A stretch of DNA of 64,000 bases, taken from contig CM075651.1 of the NCBI GenBank assembly GCA_037953625.1, positions 102,487,001 through 102,551,000 on the forward strand, read 5' to 3'. A model generated the notes under the pieces. The model was not told the DNA's origin, ran no database searches, and saw only the letters and a list, made by a program, of their open reading frames with translations. Position numbers and translations under genes: made by a program. Positions within the stretch are counted from its first letter, which is position 1, and each line of letters begins with the position of its first letter. This stretch comes from Crotalaria pallida (taxonomy: Eukaryota > Streptophyta > Magnoliopsida > Fabales > Fabaceae). Positions 9,641 to 22,400 of this stretch are shown piece by piece.

Positions 9641-9755
9641 CGCGCGCCTGAGGCGCGAGACCGGGTGCGCCTGAGGCGCGCCTGTGTGGAAAAGAAGCTA
9701 TCATCAGACCTGCGCGCCTGGGGCGCGAGGTCGCGTGCGCCTGGGGCGCGCGTAC
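9641..9755 (+). repeat. CpG-rich palindromic cluster in the solo LTR
   Basis: Four spaced copies of a CGCGCCTGAGGCGCG-like near-palindrome (arms CGCGCCT and AGGCGCG around one base; two copies have CCTGGGG). It is a GC island in AT-rich DNA. Equivalent clusters lie at 7621-7714 (copy 1) and about 11681-11796 (copy 3). It could act as a methylation target, a protein-binding region or an RNA hairpin in the element's leader; none of these is shown here. Confidence 0.8.
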
Positions 9756-9909
9756 CTGCTGGAGGCCCAAATTGACCAGATTCTGAACAAATTAGAAGAA
9801 GAGAAGTCTAATTTGGCTTCATATCTTAGACTTGGTCAGAAATTAGAAGATAAACATGGACCATATCTACTAGATTTAATTAAGATTTATTTTAGGATTT
9901 GTTTTACTC

Positions 9910-9917
9910 TTTAAATA
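9910..9917 (+). promoter_or_regulatory. Weakened TATA-like motif, solo LTR copy 2
   Basis: TTTAAATA stands where copy 1 has TTTATATA. Copy 3 has the same variant at 11951. It may still work as a weak TATA element. Confidence 0.4.
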
Positions 9918-10803
9918 GAGGATTTGTAAATAGTTTTTAGTAGGTTTTGAGATCATAGAATTCAATTAGGATTAGAAAGAGAGGTTAGTAACATCTATTG
10001 AGAGCAAGGAGGCAAAGCACAAAGATTGGAGATCATCACTACAAGAGAGATCTGCGTGAGAATTGAAGGTCTCTTGGAGAGTTAGCCTGTATTGTCTATG
10101 AAATGAGGTTTTCTCTTTGCTTCTGTTTTCTTTATTTCTATGTGTAACTAAAACCTCTTGTTAGGAACATGGTGTAAATTGTAAGGTGTAACTTATTTTA
10201 ATGTATGATTTAGTGTTTTCCTGTTTTTAAATCAAGCATTGATTGTGTTTTTATCACATAAACCTGAGCAATTTATGTTATGGATTTTCTAAGTTACTAA
10301 TGAGAATTAGGATTTAGGATAGGCCATGCAATTCAACGGTATAACTATTCAATATAGAGAGATCTAATTGGTTACTTATACAACTAATTAATTCCATGTT
10401 CTTAATAAATTATTTATTCGGTAATTTAATTACTTGAGAGATTGAGAATTAATAATCGGAAAAATAAACGGTAACTAAACATGAGAGATCTGATAGTTAC
10501 TAATTTAGGAATTGTTCTTTATTTGAAGGAAAACCTAATTCCTAGTTAAATAAGTGAATCATACAACGAAACCATGTTCCTAACCTTTTTCTATTGCTTT
10601 CTAATAATCTTATCTCCTCAATCTTTTTATTTTTATTATTTATTTAAACTCTCCTTCTCCTTCTAAAATTCAATAACAAGTTGCATTAATAATTACGAAT
10701 TGGTGAAAAGTTATTAGAAACAATTTGCAATCCCCGAGTGGAACGACACTCACTTACTATCTGTATTACTTGTCAACCTAGTACTCTTGCTAGACAATCA
10801 ACA

Positions 10804-11412
10804 GTACACTTGTTAGAACCTCCAAAGAGTCATGCTACACCCTCTACATCCCTTGGGGTACCATGCAATATTTAGGATAATTCTAATGGTTATTATAAGT
10901 CCTAATACACATTCCTAGACCATTCTAATCCTTTAGAATACTCTCTTAACAATTCTACACTTGTTAGAACCTCCAAGGACTCATGCTACACCCTCTACGT
11001 CCCTTGGGGACTCAAGCATTGTTTAGGATCATTCTAATGGTTCTTATAAGTCCGAATACACATTCCTAAACCATTCTAAGCCTTTAGAATACTCTCTTAA
11101 CCATTCTACACTTGTTAGAACCTCCAAGGACTCATGCTACACCCTCTACGTCCCTTGGGGACTCAAGCATTGTTTAGGATCATTCTAATGGTTCTTATAA
11201 GTCCTAATACATATTCCTAGACCATTCTAATCCTTTAGAATACTCTCATAACCATTCTACTCTTATTAGAACCTCCAAGGACTCATGCTACACCCTCTAC
11301 GTCCCTTGGGGTACCATGCAATGTTTAGGATCATTCTAATGGTTATTATAGGTTCTAATACTCATTCCTAGACCATTCTAAGCCTTTAGAATACTCTCTT
11401 AACCATTCTACA
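10804..11412 (+). repeat. Four satellite monomers between solo LTR copies 2 and 3
   Basis: Same 609-bp structure and same order of monomer types as 8763-9371, with a handful of substitutions. Confidence 0.95.
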
Positions 11413-12844
11413 TGATTTAGGTCTAATATATATAGATTTGAGCATTATTTGGACTCCCTTTTACTATGTATTTGGCTTGTTTCTCTAGCAAATTTAGGAC
11501 TTTTTAGTAGATTTTAATTATTTTTAGTAGTTTAGGGTCCTTTGAATGTTTTGATCGGTTTGCTAGTGTTTCAAGTACTTTTTGGAGCTTAAATGGAGAA
11601 AATATTTATGGACCTGAAAAGAGGACGAAAAGATCTTGCAAATGGAAAAAGAACGGAGCAAAACGGAGTCAAGAACTTTCCCGCGCGCCTGAGGCGCGAG
11701 ACCGGGTGTGCCTGAGGCGCGCCTGTGTGGAAAAGAAGCTGTCATCAGACCTGCGCGCCTGGGGCGCGAGGTCGCGTGCGCCTGGGGCGCGCGTACCTGC
11801 TGGAGGCCCAAATTGACCAGATTCTGAACAAATTAGAAGAAGAGAAGTCTAATTTGGCTTCATATCTTAGACTTGGTCAGAAATTAGAAGATAAACATGG
11901 ACCTTATCTACTAGATTTAATTAAGATTTTTTTTAGGATTTGTTTTACTCTTTAAATAGAGGATTTGTAAATAGTTTTCAGTAGGTTTTGAGATCATAGA
12001 ATTCAATTAGGATTAGAAAGAGAGGTTAGTAACATCTATTGAAAGCAATGAGGCAAGGCACAAAGATTGGAGATCATCACTACAAGAGAGATCTGCGTGA
12101 GGATTGAAGGTCCCTTGGAGAGTTAGCCTGTATTGTCTATGATATGAGGTTTTCTCTTTGCTTCTGTTTTCTTTATTTCTATGTGTAACTAAAACCTCTT
12201 GTTAGGAACATGGTGTAAATTGTATGGTGTAACTTATTTTAATGTATGATTTAGTGTTTTCCTGTTTTTAAATCAAGCGTTGATTGTGTTTTTATCACAT
12301 AAACCTGCGCAATTTATGTTATGGATTTTCTAAGTTACTAATGAGAATTAGGATTTAGGATAGGCCATGCAATTCAACGGTATAACTATTCAATATAGAG
12401 AGATCTAATTGGTTAGTTATACAACTAATTAATTCCATGTTCTTAATAAATTATTTATTCGGTAATTTAATTACTTGAGAGATTGAGAATTAATAATCGG
12501 AAAAATAAACGGTAACTAAACATGAGAGATCTGATAGTTACTAATTTAGGAATTGTTCTTTATTTGAAGGAAAACCTAATTCCTAGTTAAATAAGTGAAT
12601 CATACAACGAAACCAAGTTCCTAACCTTTTTCTATTGCTTTCTAATAATCTTATCTCCTCAATCTTTTTATTTTTATTATTTATTTAAATTCTCCTTCTC
12701 CTTCTAAAATTCAATAACAAGTTGCATTAATAATTACGAATTGATGAAAAGTTATTAGAAACAATTTGCAATCCCCGAGTGGAACGACACTCACTTACTA
12801 TCTGTATTACTTGTCGACCTAGTACTCTTGCTAGACAATCAACA
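11413..12844 (+). mobile_element. Solo LTR, copy 3 (1432 bp)
   Basis: Same length and boundaries as copy 2 and followed by the same GTACA variant of the target duplication. Shared changes make copies 2 and 3 each other's closest relatives. Confidence 0.9.
11951..11958 (+). promoter_or_regulatory. Weakened TATA-like motif, solo LTR copy 3
   Basis: TTTAAATA, shared with copy 2. This is another variant that groups copies 2 and 3 against copy 1. Confidence 0.4.
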
Positions 12845-13725
12845 GTACACTTGTTAGAACCTCCAAAGAGTCATGCTACACCCACTACGTCCCTTGGGGT
12901 ACCATGCAATATTTAGGATAATCCTAATGGTTATTATAAGTCCTAATACACATTCCTAGACCATTCTAATCCTTTAGAATACTCTCTTAACAATTCTACA
13001 CTTGTTAGAACCTACAAGGACTCATTCTACACCCTCTACGTCCCTTGGGGACTCAAGCATTGTTTAGGATCATTCTAATGGTTCTTATAAGTCCTAATAC
13101 ACATTCCTAGACCATTCCAAGCCTTTAGAATACCCTGTTCACCATTCTACTCTTGTTAGAACCTCCATGGACTCATGCTACACCCTCTAAGTCCCTTGGG
13201 GTACCATGCAATATTTAGGATCATTCTAATGGTTATTATAAGTCCTAATACACATTCCTAGACCATTCTAATCATTAAGAATACTCTCTTAACCATTATA
13301 CACTTGTTAGAATCTCCAAGGACTCATGCTACACCCTCTACGTCCCTTGGGAACTCAAGCATTGTTAAGGATCATTCTAATGGTTCTTATAAGTCCTAAT
13401 ACACATTCCTAGACCATTATAAGCCTTTAGAATACTCTCTTAAGCATTCTACACTTGTTAGAACCACCAAGGACTCATGCTACACCCTCTGCGTCCCATG
13501 GGGACTCAAGCATTGTTTAGGATCATTCTAATGGTTTTTATAAGTCCTAATACACATTCCTAGACCATTCTAAGCCTTTAGAATACTCTCTTAACCATTT
13601 TACACTTGTTAGAACCTCCAAGGAATGTTGCAATGCCCTCTACGTGCCTTGGGGTACCATGCAATGTTTAGGATCATTCTAATGGTTATTATAAGTCCTA
13701 ATACACATTCCTAGACCATTCTACA
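12845..13725 (+). repeat. Satellite, transition zone after the composite repeat
   Basis: The first about 300 bp continue the flank shared with the composite units (CCAAAGAGTCATGC variant). After that, monomers are diverged and do not form a clear HOR. A 121-bp monomer with an atypical GGAATGTTGCAATGCC segment sits at 13605-13725. Confidence 0.75.
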
Positions 13726-16700
13726 CTTGTTAGAACCTCCAAGGACTCATGCTACACCCTCTACGTCCCTTGGGGTACCATGCAATGTTTAGGAGCATTC
13801 TAATGGTTCTTATAAGTCCTAATACACATTCCTAGACCATTCTACACTTGTTAGAACATCCAAGAACTCATGCTACACCCTCTACGTCCCTTGGCGACTT
13901 AAGCATTTTTTTATTATGATTTTAATGGTTCTTATAAGTCCTAATACACATTCCTAGACCATTCTATGCCTTTAGAATACTCTCTTAACCATTCTACACT
14001 TGTTAGAACCTCCAAGGACACATGCTACACCCTCTACCTCCCTTGGGAAATCAAGTATTGTTTAGGATCATTCTAATGGTTCTTATAAGTCCTAATACAC
14101 ATTCCTAGATCATTCTATGCCTTTAGAATACTCTCTTAACCATTCTACACTTATTAGAAGCTCCAAGGACTCATGCTACACGCTCTACCTCCCTTGGGTA
14201 CAATGCAATGTTTAGAATGATTCTTGTGGTTATTATAAGTCCTAATACACATTCCTAGACTATTCTAAGCCTTTAGAATACTCTCTAAACCTGTCTACAC
14301 TTGTTAGAACCTCCAAGGACTCATGCTACACCCTCTACGTCCCTTGGGGACTCAAACATTGTTTAGGATCATTCTAATGGTTATTAAAAGTCCTAATACA
14401 CATTCCTACACCATTCTAAGCCTTTAGAATACTCTCTTAACCATTCTACACTTGTTAGAACCTCCAAGGACTCATGCTACACCCTTTACGTCCCTTGGGG
14501 TACCATGCAATGTTTAGGATCATTCTAATGGTTCTTATAAGTCCTAATACACTTTCCTAACCATTCTAATCCTTTAGAATACTCTCTTAACCATTCTGCA
14601 CTTAATAGAACCTCCAAGGACTCATGCTACACCTTCTACGTCCCTAGGGGTACCAAGCAATGTTTAGGATCATTCTAATGGTTCTTATAAGTCTTAATAC
14701 ACATTCCTAGACCATTCTAAGCCTTTAGAATACTCTCTTAACCACTCTACACTAGTTAGAACCTCCTAGGACTCATGCTACACCCTCTATGTCCCTTGGG
14801 TACCATGCGATGTTTAGGATTATTCTAATGGTACTTATAAGTTCTAATACACATTCCTAGACCATTCTAATCCTTTAGAATACTCTCTTAACCATTTTAC
14901 ACTTGTTAGAACCTCCAAGGTCTCATGCTACACCCTCTACGTCCCTTTGGGACTCAAGCATTGTTTAGGATCGTTCTAATGGTTCTTATAAGTCTTAATA
15001 CACATTCCTAGACCATTCTAAGCCTTTAGAATACTGTCTTAACCACTCTACACTAGTTAGAACCTCCAAGGACTCATGCTACACCCTCTAAGTCCCTTGG
15101 GGTACCATGCAATGTTTAGGTCATTCTAATGGTTATTATAAGTCCTAATACACATTCCTAGACCATTCTAAGCCTTTAGAATACTCTCTTAACCATTCTA
15201 CACTTGTTAGAACCTCCAAGGACTCATGCAATGCCCTATACATCCCTTGGGGTACCATGCAATGTTTAGGATCATTCTAATGGTAATTATAAGTCCTAAT
15301 AAACATTCCTAGACCATTATACACTTGTTAGAACCTCCAAGGACTCTTGCTACACCCTGTACGTCCCTTGGGGTACCATGCAATGTTTAGCATCATTCTA
15401 ATGGTTATTATAAGTCCTAATACACATTCCTAGACCATTCTACACTTGTTAGAACCTCCAAGGACTCATGCTACACCCTCTACGTCCCTTGGGGTACCAT
15501 GCAATGTTTAGGATCATTCTAATGGTTCTTATAAGTCCTAATACACATTCCTAGACCATTCTACACTTGTTAGAACATCCAAGAACTCATGCTACACCCT
15601 CTACGTCCCTTGGCGACTTAAGCATTTTTTTATTATGATTTTAATGGTTCTTATAAGTCCTAATACACATTCCTAGACCATTCTATGCCTTTAGAATACT
15701 CTCTTAACCATTCTACACTTGTTAGAACCTCCAAGGACACATGCTACACCCTCTACCTCCCTTGGGAAATCAAGTATTGTTTAGGATCATTCTAATGGTT
15801 CTTATAAGTCCTAATACACATTCCTAGATCATTCTATGCCTTTAGAATACTCTCTTAACCATTCTACACTTATTAGAAACTCCAAGGACTCATGCTACAC
15901 GCTCTACCTCCCTTGGGTACAATGCAATGTTTAGAATGATTCTTGTGGTTATTATAAGTCCTAATACACATTCCTAGACTATTCTAAGCCTTTAGAATAC
16001 TCTCTAAACCTGTCTACACTTGTTAGAACCTCCAAGGACTCATGCTACACCCTCTACGTCCCTTGGGGACTCAAACATTGTTTAGGATCATTCTAATGGT
16101 TATTAAAAGTCCTAATACACATTCCTACACCATTCTAAGCCTTTAGAATACTCTCTTAACCATTCTACACTTGTTAGAACCTCCAAGGACTCATGCTACA
16201 CCCTTTACGTCCCTTGGGGTACCATGCAATGTTTAGGATCATTCTAATGGTTCTTATAAGTCCTAATACACTTTCCTAACCATTCTAATCCTTTAGAATA
16301 CTCTCTTAACCATTCTGCACTTAATAGAACCTCCAAGGACTCATGCTACACCCTCTACGTCCCTAGGGGTACCAAGCAATGTTTAGGATCATTCTAATGG
16401 TTCTTATAAGTCTTAATACACATTCCTAGACCATTCTAAGCCTTTAGAATACTCTCTTAACCACTCTACACTAGTTAGAACCTCCTAGGACTCGTGCTAC
16501 ACCCTCTATGTCCCTTGGGTACCATGCGATGTTTAGGATTATTCTAATGGTACTTATAAGTTCTAATACACATTCCTAGACCATTCTAATCCTTTAGAAT
16601 ACTCTCTTAACCATTTTACACTTGTTAGAACCTCCAAGGTCTCATGCTACACCCTCTACGTCCCTTTGGGACTCAAGCATTGTTTAGGATCGTTCTAATG

Positions 16701-19430
16701 GTTCTTATAAGTCTTAATACACATTCCTAGACCATTCTAAGCCTTTAGAATACTCTCTTAACCACTCTACACTAGTTAGAACCTCCAAGGACTCATGCTA
16801 CACCCTCTAAGTCCCTTGGGGTACCATGCAATGTTTAGGTCATTCTAATGGTTATTATAAGTCCTAATACACATTCCTAGACCATTCTAAGCCTTTAGAA
16901 TACTCTCTTAACCATTCTACACTTGTTAGAACCTCCAAGGACTCATGCAATGCCCTATACATCCCTTGGGGTACCATGCAATGTTTAGGATCATTCTAAT
17001 GGTAATTATAAGTCCTAATAAACATTCCTAGACCATTATACACTTGTTAGAACCTCCAAGGACTCTTGCTACACCCTGTACGTCCCTTGGGGTACCATGC
17101 AATGTTTAGCATCATTCTAATGGTTATTATAAGTCCTAATACACATTCCTAGAGCATTATAAGCCTTTAGAATACTCTCTTAACCATTCTACACTTGTTA
17201 GAACCTCCAAGGACTCATGCAATGCCCTATACATCCCTTGGGGTACCATGCAATGTTTAGGATCATTCTAATGGTAATTATAAGTCCTAATAAACATTCC
17301 TAGACCATTATACACTTGTTAGAACCTCCAAGGACTCTTGCTACACCCTGTACGTCCCTTGGGGTACCATGCAATGTTTAGCATCATTCTAATGGTTATT
17401 ATAAGTCCTAATACACATTCCTAGACCATTCTACACTTGTTAGAACCTCCAAGGACTCATGCTACACCCTCTACGTCCCTTGGGGTACCATGCAATGTTT
17501 AGGATCATTCTAATGGTTCTTATAAGTCCTAATACACATTCCTAGACCATTCTACACTTGTTAGAACATCCAAGAACTCATGCTACACCCTCTACGTCCC
17601 TTGGCGACTTAAGCATTTTTTTATTATGATTTTAATGGTTCTTATAAGTCCTAATACACATTCCTAGACCATTCTATGCCTTTAGAATACTCTCTTAACC
17701 ATTCTACACTTGTTAGAACCTCCAAGGACACATGCTACACCCTCTACCTCCCTTGGGAAATCAAGTATTGTTTAGGATCATTCTAATGGTTCTTATAAGT
17801 CCTAATACACATTCCTAGATCATTCTATGCCTTTAGAATACTCTCTTAACCATTCTACACTTATTAGAAGCTCCAAGGACTCATGCTACACGCTCTACCT
17901 CCCTTGGGTACAATGCAATGTTTAGAATGATTCTTGTGGTTATTATAAGTCCTAATACACATTCCTAGACTATTCTAAGCCTTTAGAATACTCTCTAAAC
18001 CTGTCTACACTTGTTAGAACCTCCAAGGACTCATGCTACACCCTCTACGTCCCTTGGGGACTCAAACATTGTTTAGGATCATTCTAATGGTTATTAAAAG
18101 TCCTAATACACATTCCTACACCATTCTAAGCCTTTAGAATACTCTCTTAACCATTCTACACTTGTTAGAACCTCCAAGGACTCATGCAATGCCCTATACA
18201 TCCCTTGGGGTACCATGCAATGTTTAGGATCATTCTAATGGTAATTATAAGTCCTAATAAACATTCCTAGACCATTATACACTTGTTAGAACCTCCAAGG
18301 ACTCTTGCTACACCCTGTACGTCCCTTGGGGTACCATGCAATGTTTAGCATCATTCTAATGGTTATTATAAGTCCTAATACACATTCCTAGAGCATTATA
18401 AGCCTTTAGAATACTCTCTTAACCATTCTACACTTGTTAGAACCTCCAAGGACTCATGCAATGCCCTATACATCCCTTGGGGTACCATGCAATGTTTAGG
18501 ATCATTCTAATGGTAATTATAAGTCCTAATAAACATTCCTAGACCATTATACACTTGTTAGAACCTCCAAGGACTCTTGCTACACCCTGTACGTCCCTTG
18601 GGGTACCATGCAATGTTTAGCATCATTCTAATGGTTATTATAAGTCCTAATACACATTCCTAGACCATTCTACACTTGTTAGAACCTCCAAGGACTCATG
18701 CTACACCCTCTACGTCCCTTGGGGTACCATGCAATGTTTAGGATCATTCTAATGGTTCTTATAAGTCCTAATACACATTCCTAGACCATTCTACACTTGT
18801 TAGAACATCCAAGAACTCATGCTACACCCTCTACGTCCCTTGGCGACTTAAGCATTTTTTTATTATGATTTTAATGGTTCTTATAAGTCCTAATACACAT
18901 TCCTAGACCATTCTATGCCTTTAGAATACTCTCTTAACCATTCTACACTTGTTAGAACCTCCAAGGACACATGCTACACCCTCTACCTCCCTTGGGAAAT
19001 CAAGTATTGTTTAGGATCATTCTAATGGTTCTTATAAGTCCTAATACACATTCCTAGATCATTCTATGCCTTTAGAATACTCTCTTAACCATTCTACACT
19101 TATTAGAAGCTCCAAGGACTCATGCTACACGCTCTACCTCCCTTGGGTACAATGCAATGTTTAGAATGATTCTTGTGGTTATTATAAGTCCTAATACACA
19201 TTCCTAGACTATTCTAAGCCTTTAGAATACTCTCTAAACCTGTCTACACTTGTTAGAACCTCCAAGGACTCATGCTACACCCTCTACGTCCCTTGGGGAC
19301 TCAAACATTGTTTAGGATCATTCTAATGGTTATTAAAAGTCCTAATACACATTCCTACACCATTCTAAGCCTTTAGAATACTCTCTTAACCATTCTACAC
19401 TTGTTAGAACCTCCAAGGACTCATGCTACA
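13726..19430 (+). repeat. HOR block A: about 1719-bp unit with nested duplications
   Basis: A diagnostic monomer (TTGGCGACTTAAGC followed by a T-run) starts at 13891, 15610, 17601 and 18840, so spacings are 1719, 1991 and 1239 bp. The 272-bp excess of the second is one extra 151 + 121 bp dimer, repeated near 17040-17310. The third is shortened because a junction near 18185 joins an earlier phase. The block contains most of the 121-bp monomers. Confidence 0.85.
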
Positions 19431-22400
19431 CCCTTTACGTCCCTTGGGGTACCATGCAATGTTTAGGATCATTCTAATGGTTCTTATAAGTCTTAATACA
19501 CATTCCTAGACCATTCTAAGCCTTTAGAATACTCTCTTAACCACTCTACACTAGTTAGAACCTCCTAGGACGCGTGCTACACCCTCTATGTCCCTTGGGT
19601 ACCATGCGATGTTTAGGATTATTCTAATGGTACTTATAAGTTCTAATACACATTCCTAGACCATTCTAATCCTTTAGAATACTCTCTTAACCATTTTACA
19701 CTTGTTAGAACCTCCAAGGTCTCATGCTACACCCTCTACGTCCCTTTGGGACTCAAGCATTGTTTAGGATCGTTCTAATGGTTCTTATAAGTCTTAATAC
19801 ACATTCCTAGACCATTCTAAGCCTTTAGAATACTCTCTTAACCACTCTACACTAGTTAGAACCTCCAAGGACTCATGCTACACCCTCTAAGTCCCTTGGG
19901 GTACCATGCAATGTTTAGGTCATTCTAATGGTTATTATAAGTCCTAATACACATTCCTAGACCATTCTAAGCCTTTAGAATACTCTCTTAACCATTCTAC
20001 ACTTGTTAGAACCTCCAAGGACTAATGCTACACCCTCTACGTCCCTTGGGGTACCTTGCAATGTTTAGGATCATTCTAATGGTTCTTATAAGTCCTAATA
20101 CACATTCCTAACCATTCTAATCCTTTAGAATACTCTCTTAACCATTCTGCACTTAATAGAACCTCCAAGGACTCATGCTACACCCTCTACGTCCGTAGGG
20201 GTACCAAGCAATGTTTAGGATCATTCTAATGGTTCTTATAAGTCTTAATACACATTCCTAGACCATTCTAAGCCTTTAGAATACTCTCTTAACCACTCTA
20301 CACTAGTTAGAACCTCCAACGACTCATGCTACACCCTCTACGTCCCTTGGGGTACCATGCGATGTTTAGGATTATTCTAATGAATATTATAAGTTCTAAT
20401 ACACATTCCTAGACCAGACTAATCCTTTAGAATACTCTCTTAACAATTTTACACTTGTTAGAACCTCCAAGGACTCATGCTACACCCTCTACGTCCATTG
20501 GAAACTCAAGCATTGTTTAGGATGATTCTAATGCTTCTTATTAGTCCTTATACACATTCCTAGACCATTCTAAGCCTTTAGAATACTCTCTTAACCATTC
20601 TACTCTTGTAAGAACCTCCATGGACTCATGCTACACCCTCTAAGTCCCTTGGGGTACCATGCAATGTTTAGGATCATTCTAATGGTTATTATAAGTCCTA
20701 ATACACATTCCTAGACCATTCTAAGCCTTTAGAATACTCTCTTAACCATTCTACAGTTGTTAGAACCTCCAAGGACTCATGCAATGCCCTATACGTCCCT
20801 TGGGGTACCTTGCAATGTTTAGGATCATTCTAATGGTAATTATAAGTCCTAATAAACATTCCTAGACCATTATAAACTTGTTAGAACCTCCATGGACTCT
20901 TGCTACACCCTGTACGTCCCTTGGGGTACCATGCAATGTTTAGTATCATTCAAATGGTTATTATAAGTCCTAATACACATTCCTAGATCATTCTACACTT
21001 GTTAGAACCTCCAAGGACTCATGCTACACCCTCTACGTCCCTTGGGGACTCAAGCATTGTTTAGGATCATTCTAATGGTTCTTATAAGTCCTAATACATA
21101 TTCCTAGACCATTCTAAGCCTTTAGAATACTCTCTTAACAATTCTACACTTGTTAGAACCTCCAAGGACTCATGCTACACCCTCTACGTCCCTTGGGGAC
21201 TCAAACATTGTTTAGGATCATTCTAATGGTTATTAAAAGTCCTAATACACATTCCTACACCATTCTAAGCCTTTAGAATACTCTCTTAACCATTCTACAC
21301 TTGTTAGAACCTCCAAGGACTCATGCTACACCCTTTACGTCCCTTGGGGTACCATGCAATGTTTAGGATCATTCTAATGGTTCTTATAAGTCCTAATACA
21401 CTTTCCTAACCATTCTAATCCTTTAGAATACTCTCTTAACCATTCTGCACTTAATAGAACCTCCAAGGACTCATGCTACACCCTCTACGTCCCTAGGGGT
21501 ACCAAGCAATGTTTAGGATCATTCTAATGGTTCTTATAAGTCTTAATACACATTCCTAGACCATTCTAAGCCTTTAGAATACTCTCTTAACCACTCTACA
21601 CTAGTTAGAACCTCCTAGGACGCGTGCTACACCCTCTATGTCCCTTGGGTACCATGCGATGTTTAGGATTATTCTAATGGTACTTATAAGTTCTAATACA
21701 CATTCCTAGACCATTCTAATCCTTTAGAATACTCTCTTAACCATTTTACACTTGTTAGAACCTCCAAGGTCTCATGCTACACCCTCTACGTCCCTTTGGG
21801 ACTCAAGCATTGTTTAGGATCGTTCTAATGGTTCTTATAAGTCTTAATACACATTCCTAGACCATTCTAAGCCTTTAGAATACTCTCTTAACCACTCTAC
21901 ACTAGTTAGAACCTCCAAGGACTCATGCTACACCCTCTAAGTCCCTTGGGGTACCATGCAATGTTTAGGTCATTCTAATGGTTATTATAAGTCCTAATAC
22001 ACATTCCTAGACCATTCTAAGCCTTTAGAATACTCTCTTAACCATTCTACACTTGTTAGAACCTCCAAGGACTAATGCTACACCCTCTACGTCCCTTGGG
22101 GTACCTTGCAATGTTTAGGATCATTCTAATGGTTCTTATAAGTCCTAATACACATTCCTAACCATTCTAATCCTTTAGAATACTCTCTTAACCATTCTGC
22201 ACTTAATAGAACCTCCAAGGACTCATGCTACACCCTCTACGTCCGTAGGGGTACCAAGCAATGTTTAGGATCATTCTAATGGTTCTTATAAGTCTTAATA
22301 CACATTCCTAGACCATTCTAAGCCTTTAGAATACTCTCTTAACCACTCTACACTAGTTAGAACCTCCAACGACTCATGCTACACCCTCTACGTCCCTTGG

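Larger units (their letters stand above)
9372..10803 (+). mobile_element. Solo LTR, copy 2 (1432 bp)
   Basis: Near-identical to copy 1 over its whole length, with the same TGATTTAGG and ATCAACA ends. The left flank is CTACA and the right flank GTACA. It has the full-length CpG-rich cluster (9641-9755). The open frames inside, about 76-82 codons on the two strands, span the GC-rich cluster and are not genes. Confidence 0.9.
7208..12844 (+). repeat. Composite tandem repeat: solo LTR plus four satellite monomers, three copies
   Basis: LTR starts lie at 7354, 9372 and 11413, giving periods of 2018 and 2041 bp. Each inter-LTR stretch is exactly 609 bp, that is 4 x 151 plus one 5-bp target-site copy. 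Flanking monomers share rare variants between units (CCAAAGAGTCATGC and GCAATATTTAGGA to the right, AATACTCATT to the left). Homology continues about 300 bp past the third LTR. The array therefore amplified one LTR-bearing segment, and these are not three insertions. Confidence 0.93.

Noticed and set aside
9684..9914. 76-codon frame in solo LTR copy 2, repeated in copy 3 (11725-11955), with opposite-strand frames of about 82 codons
   Set aside because: They lie across the GC-rich palindromes inside an LTR, where stop codons are rare by composition. Conservation between copies reflects recent duplication of DNA, not selection on protein.
7354..12844. Three independent LTR insertions, or a full element with internal region
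   Set aside because: Identical insertion point, shared substitutions in the target duplication and identical flanking monomers show one insertion later duplicated. The DNA between LTRs is satellite, not gag-pol.
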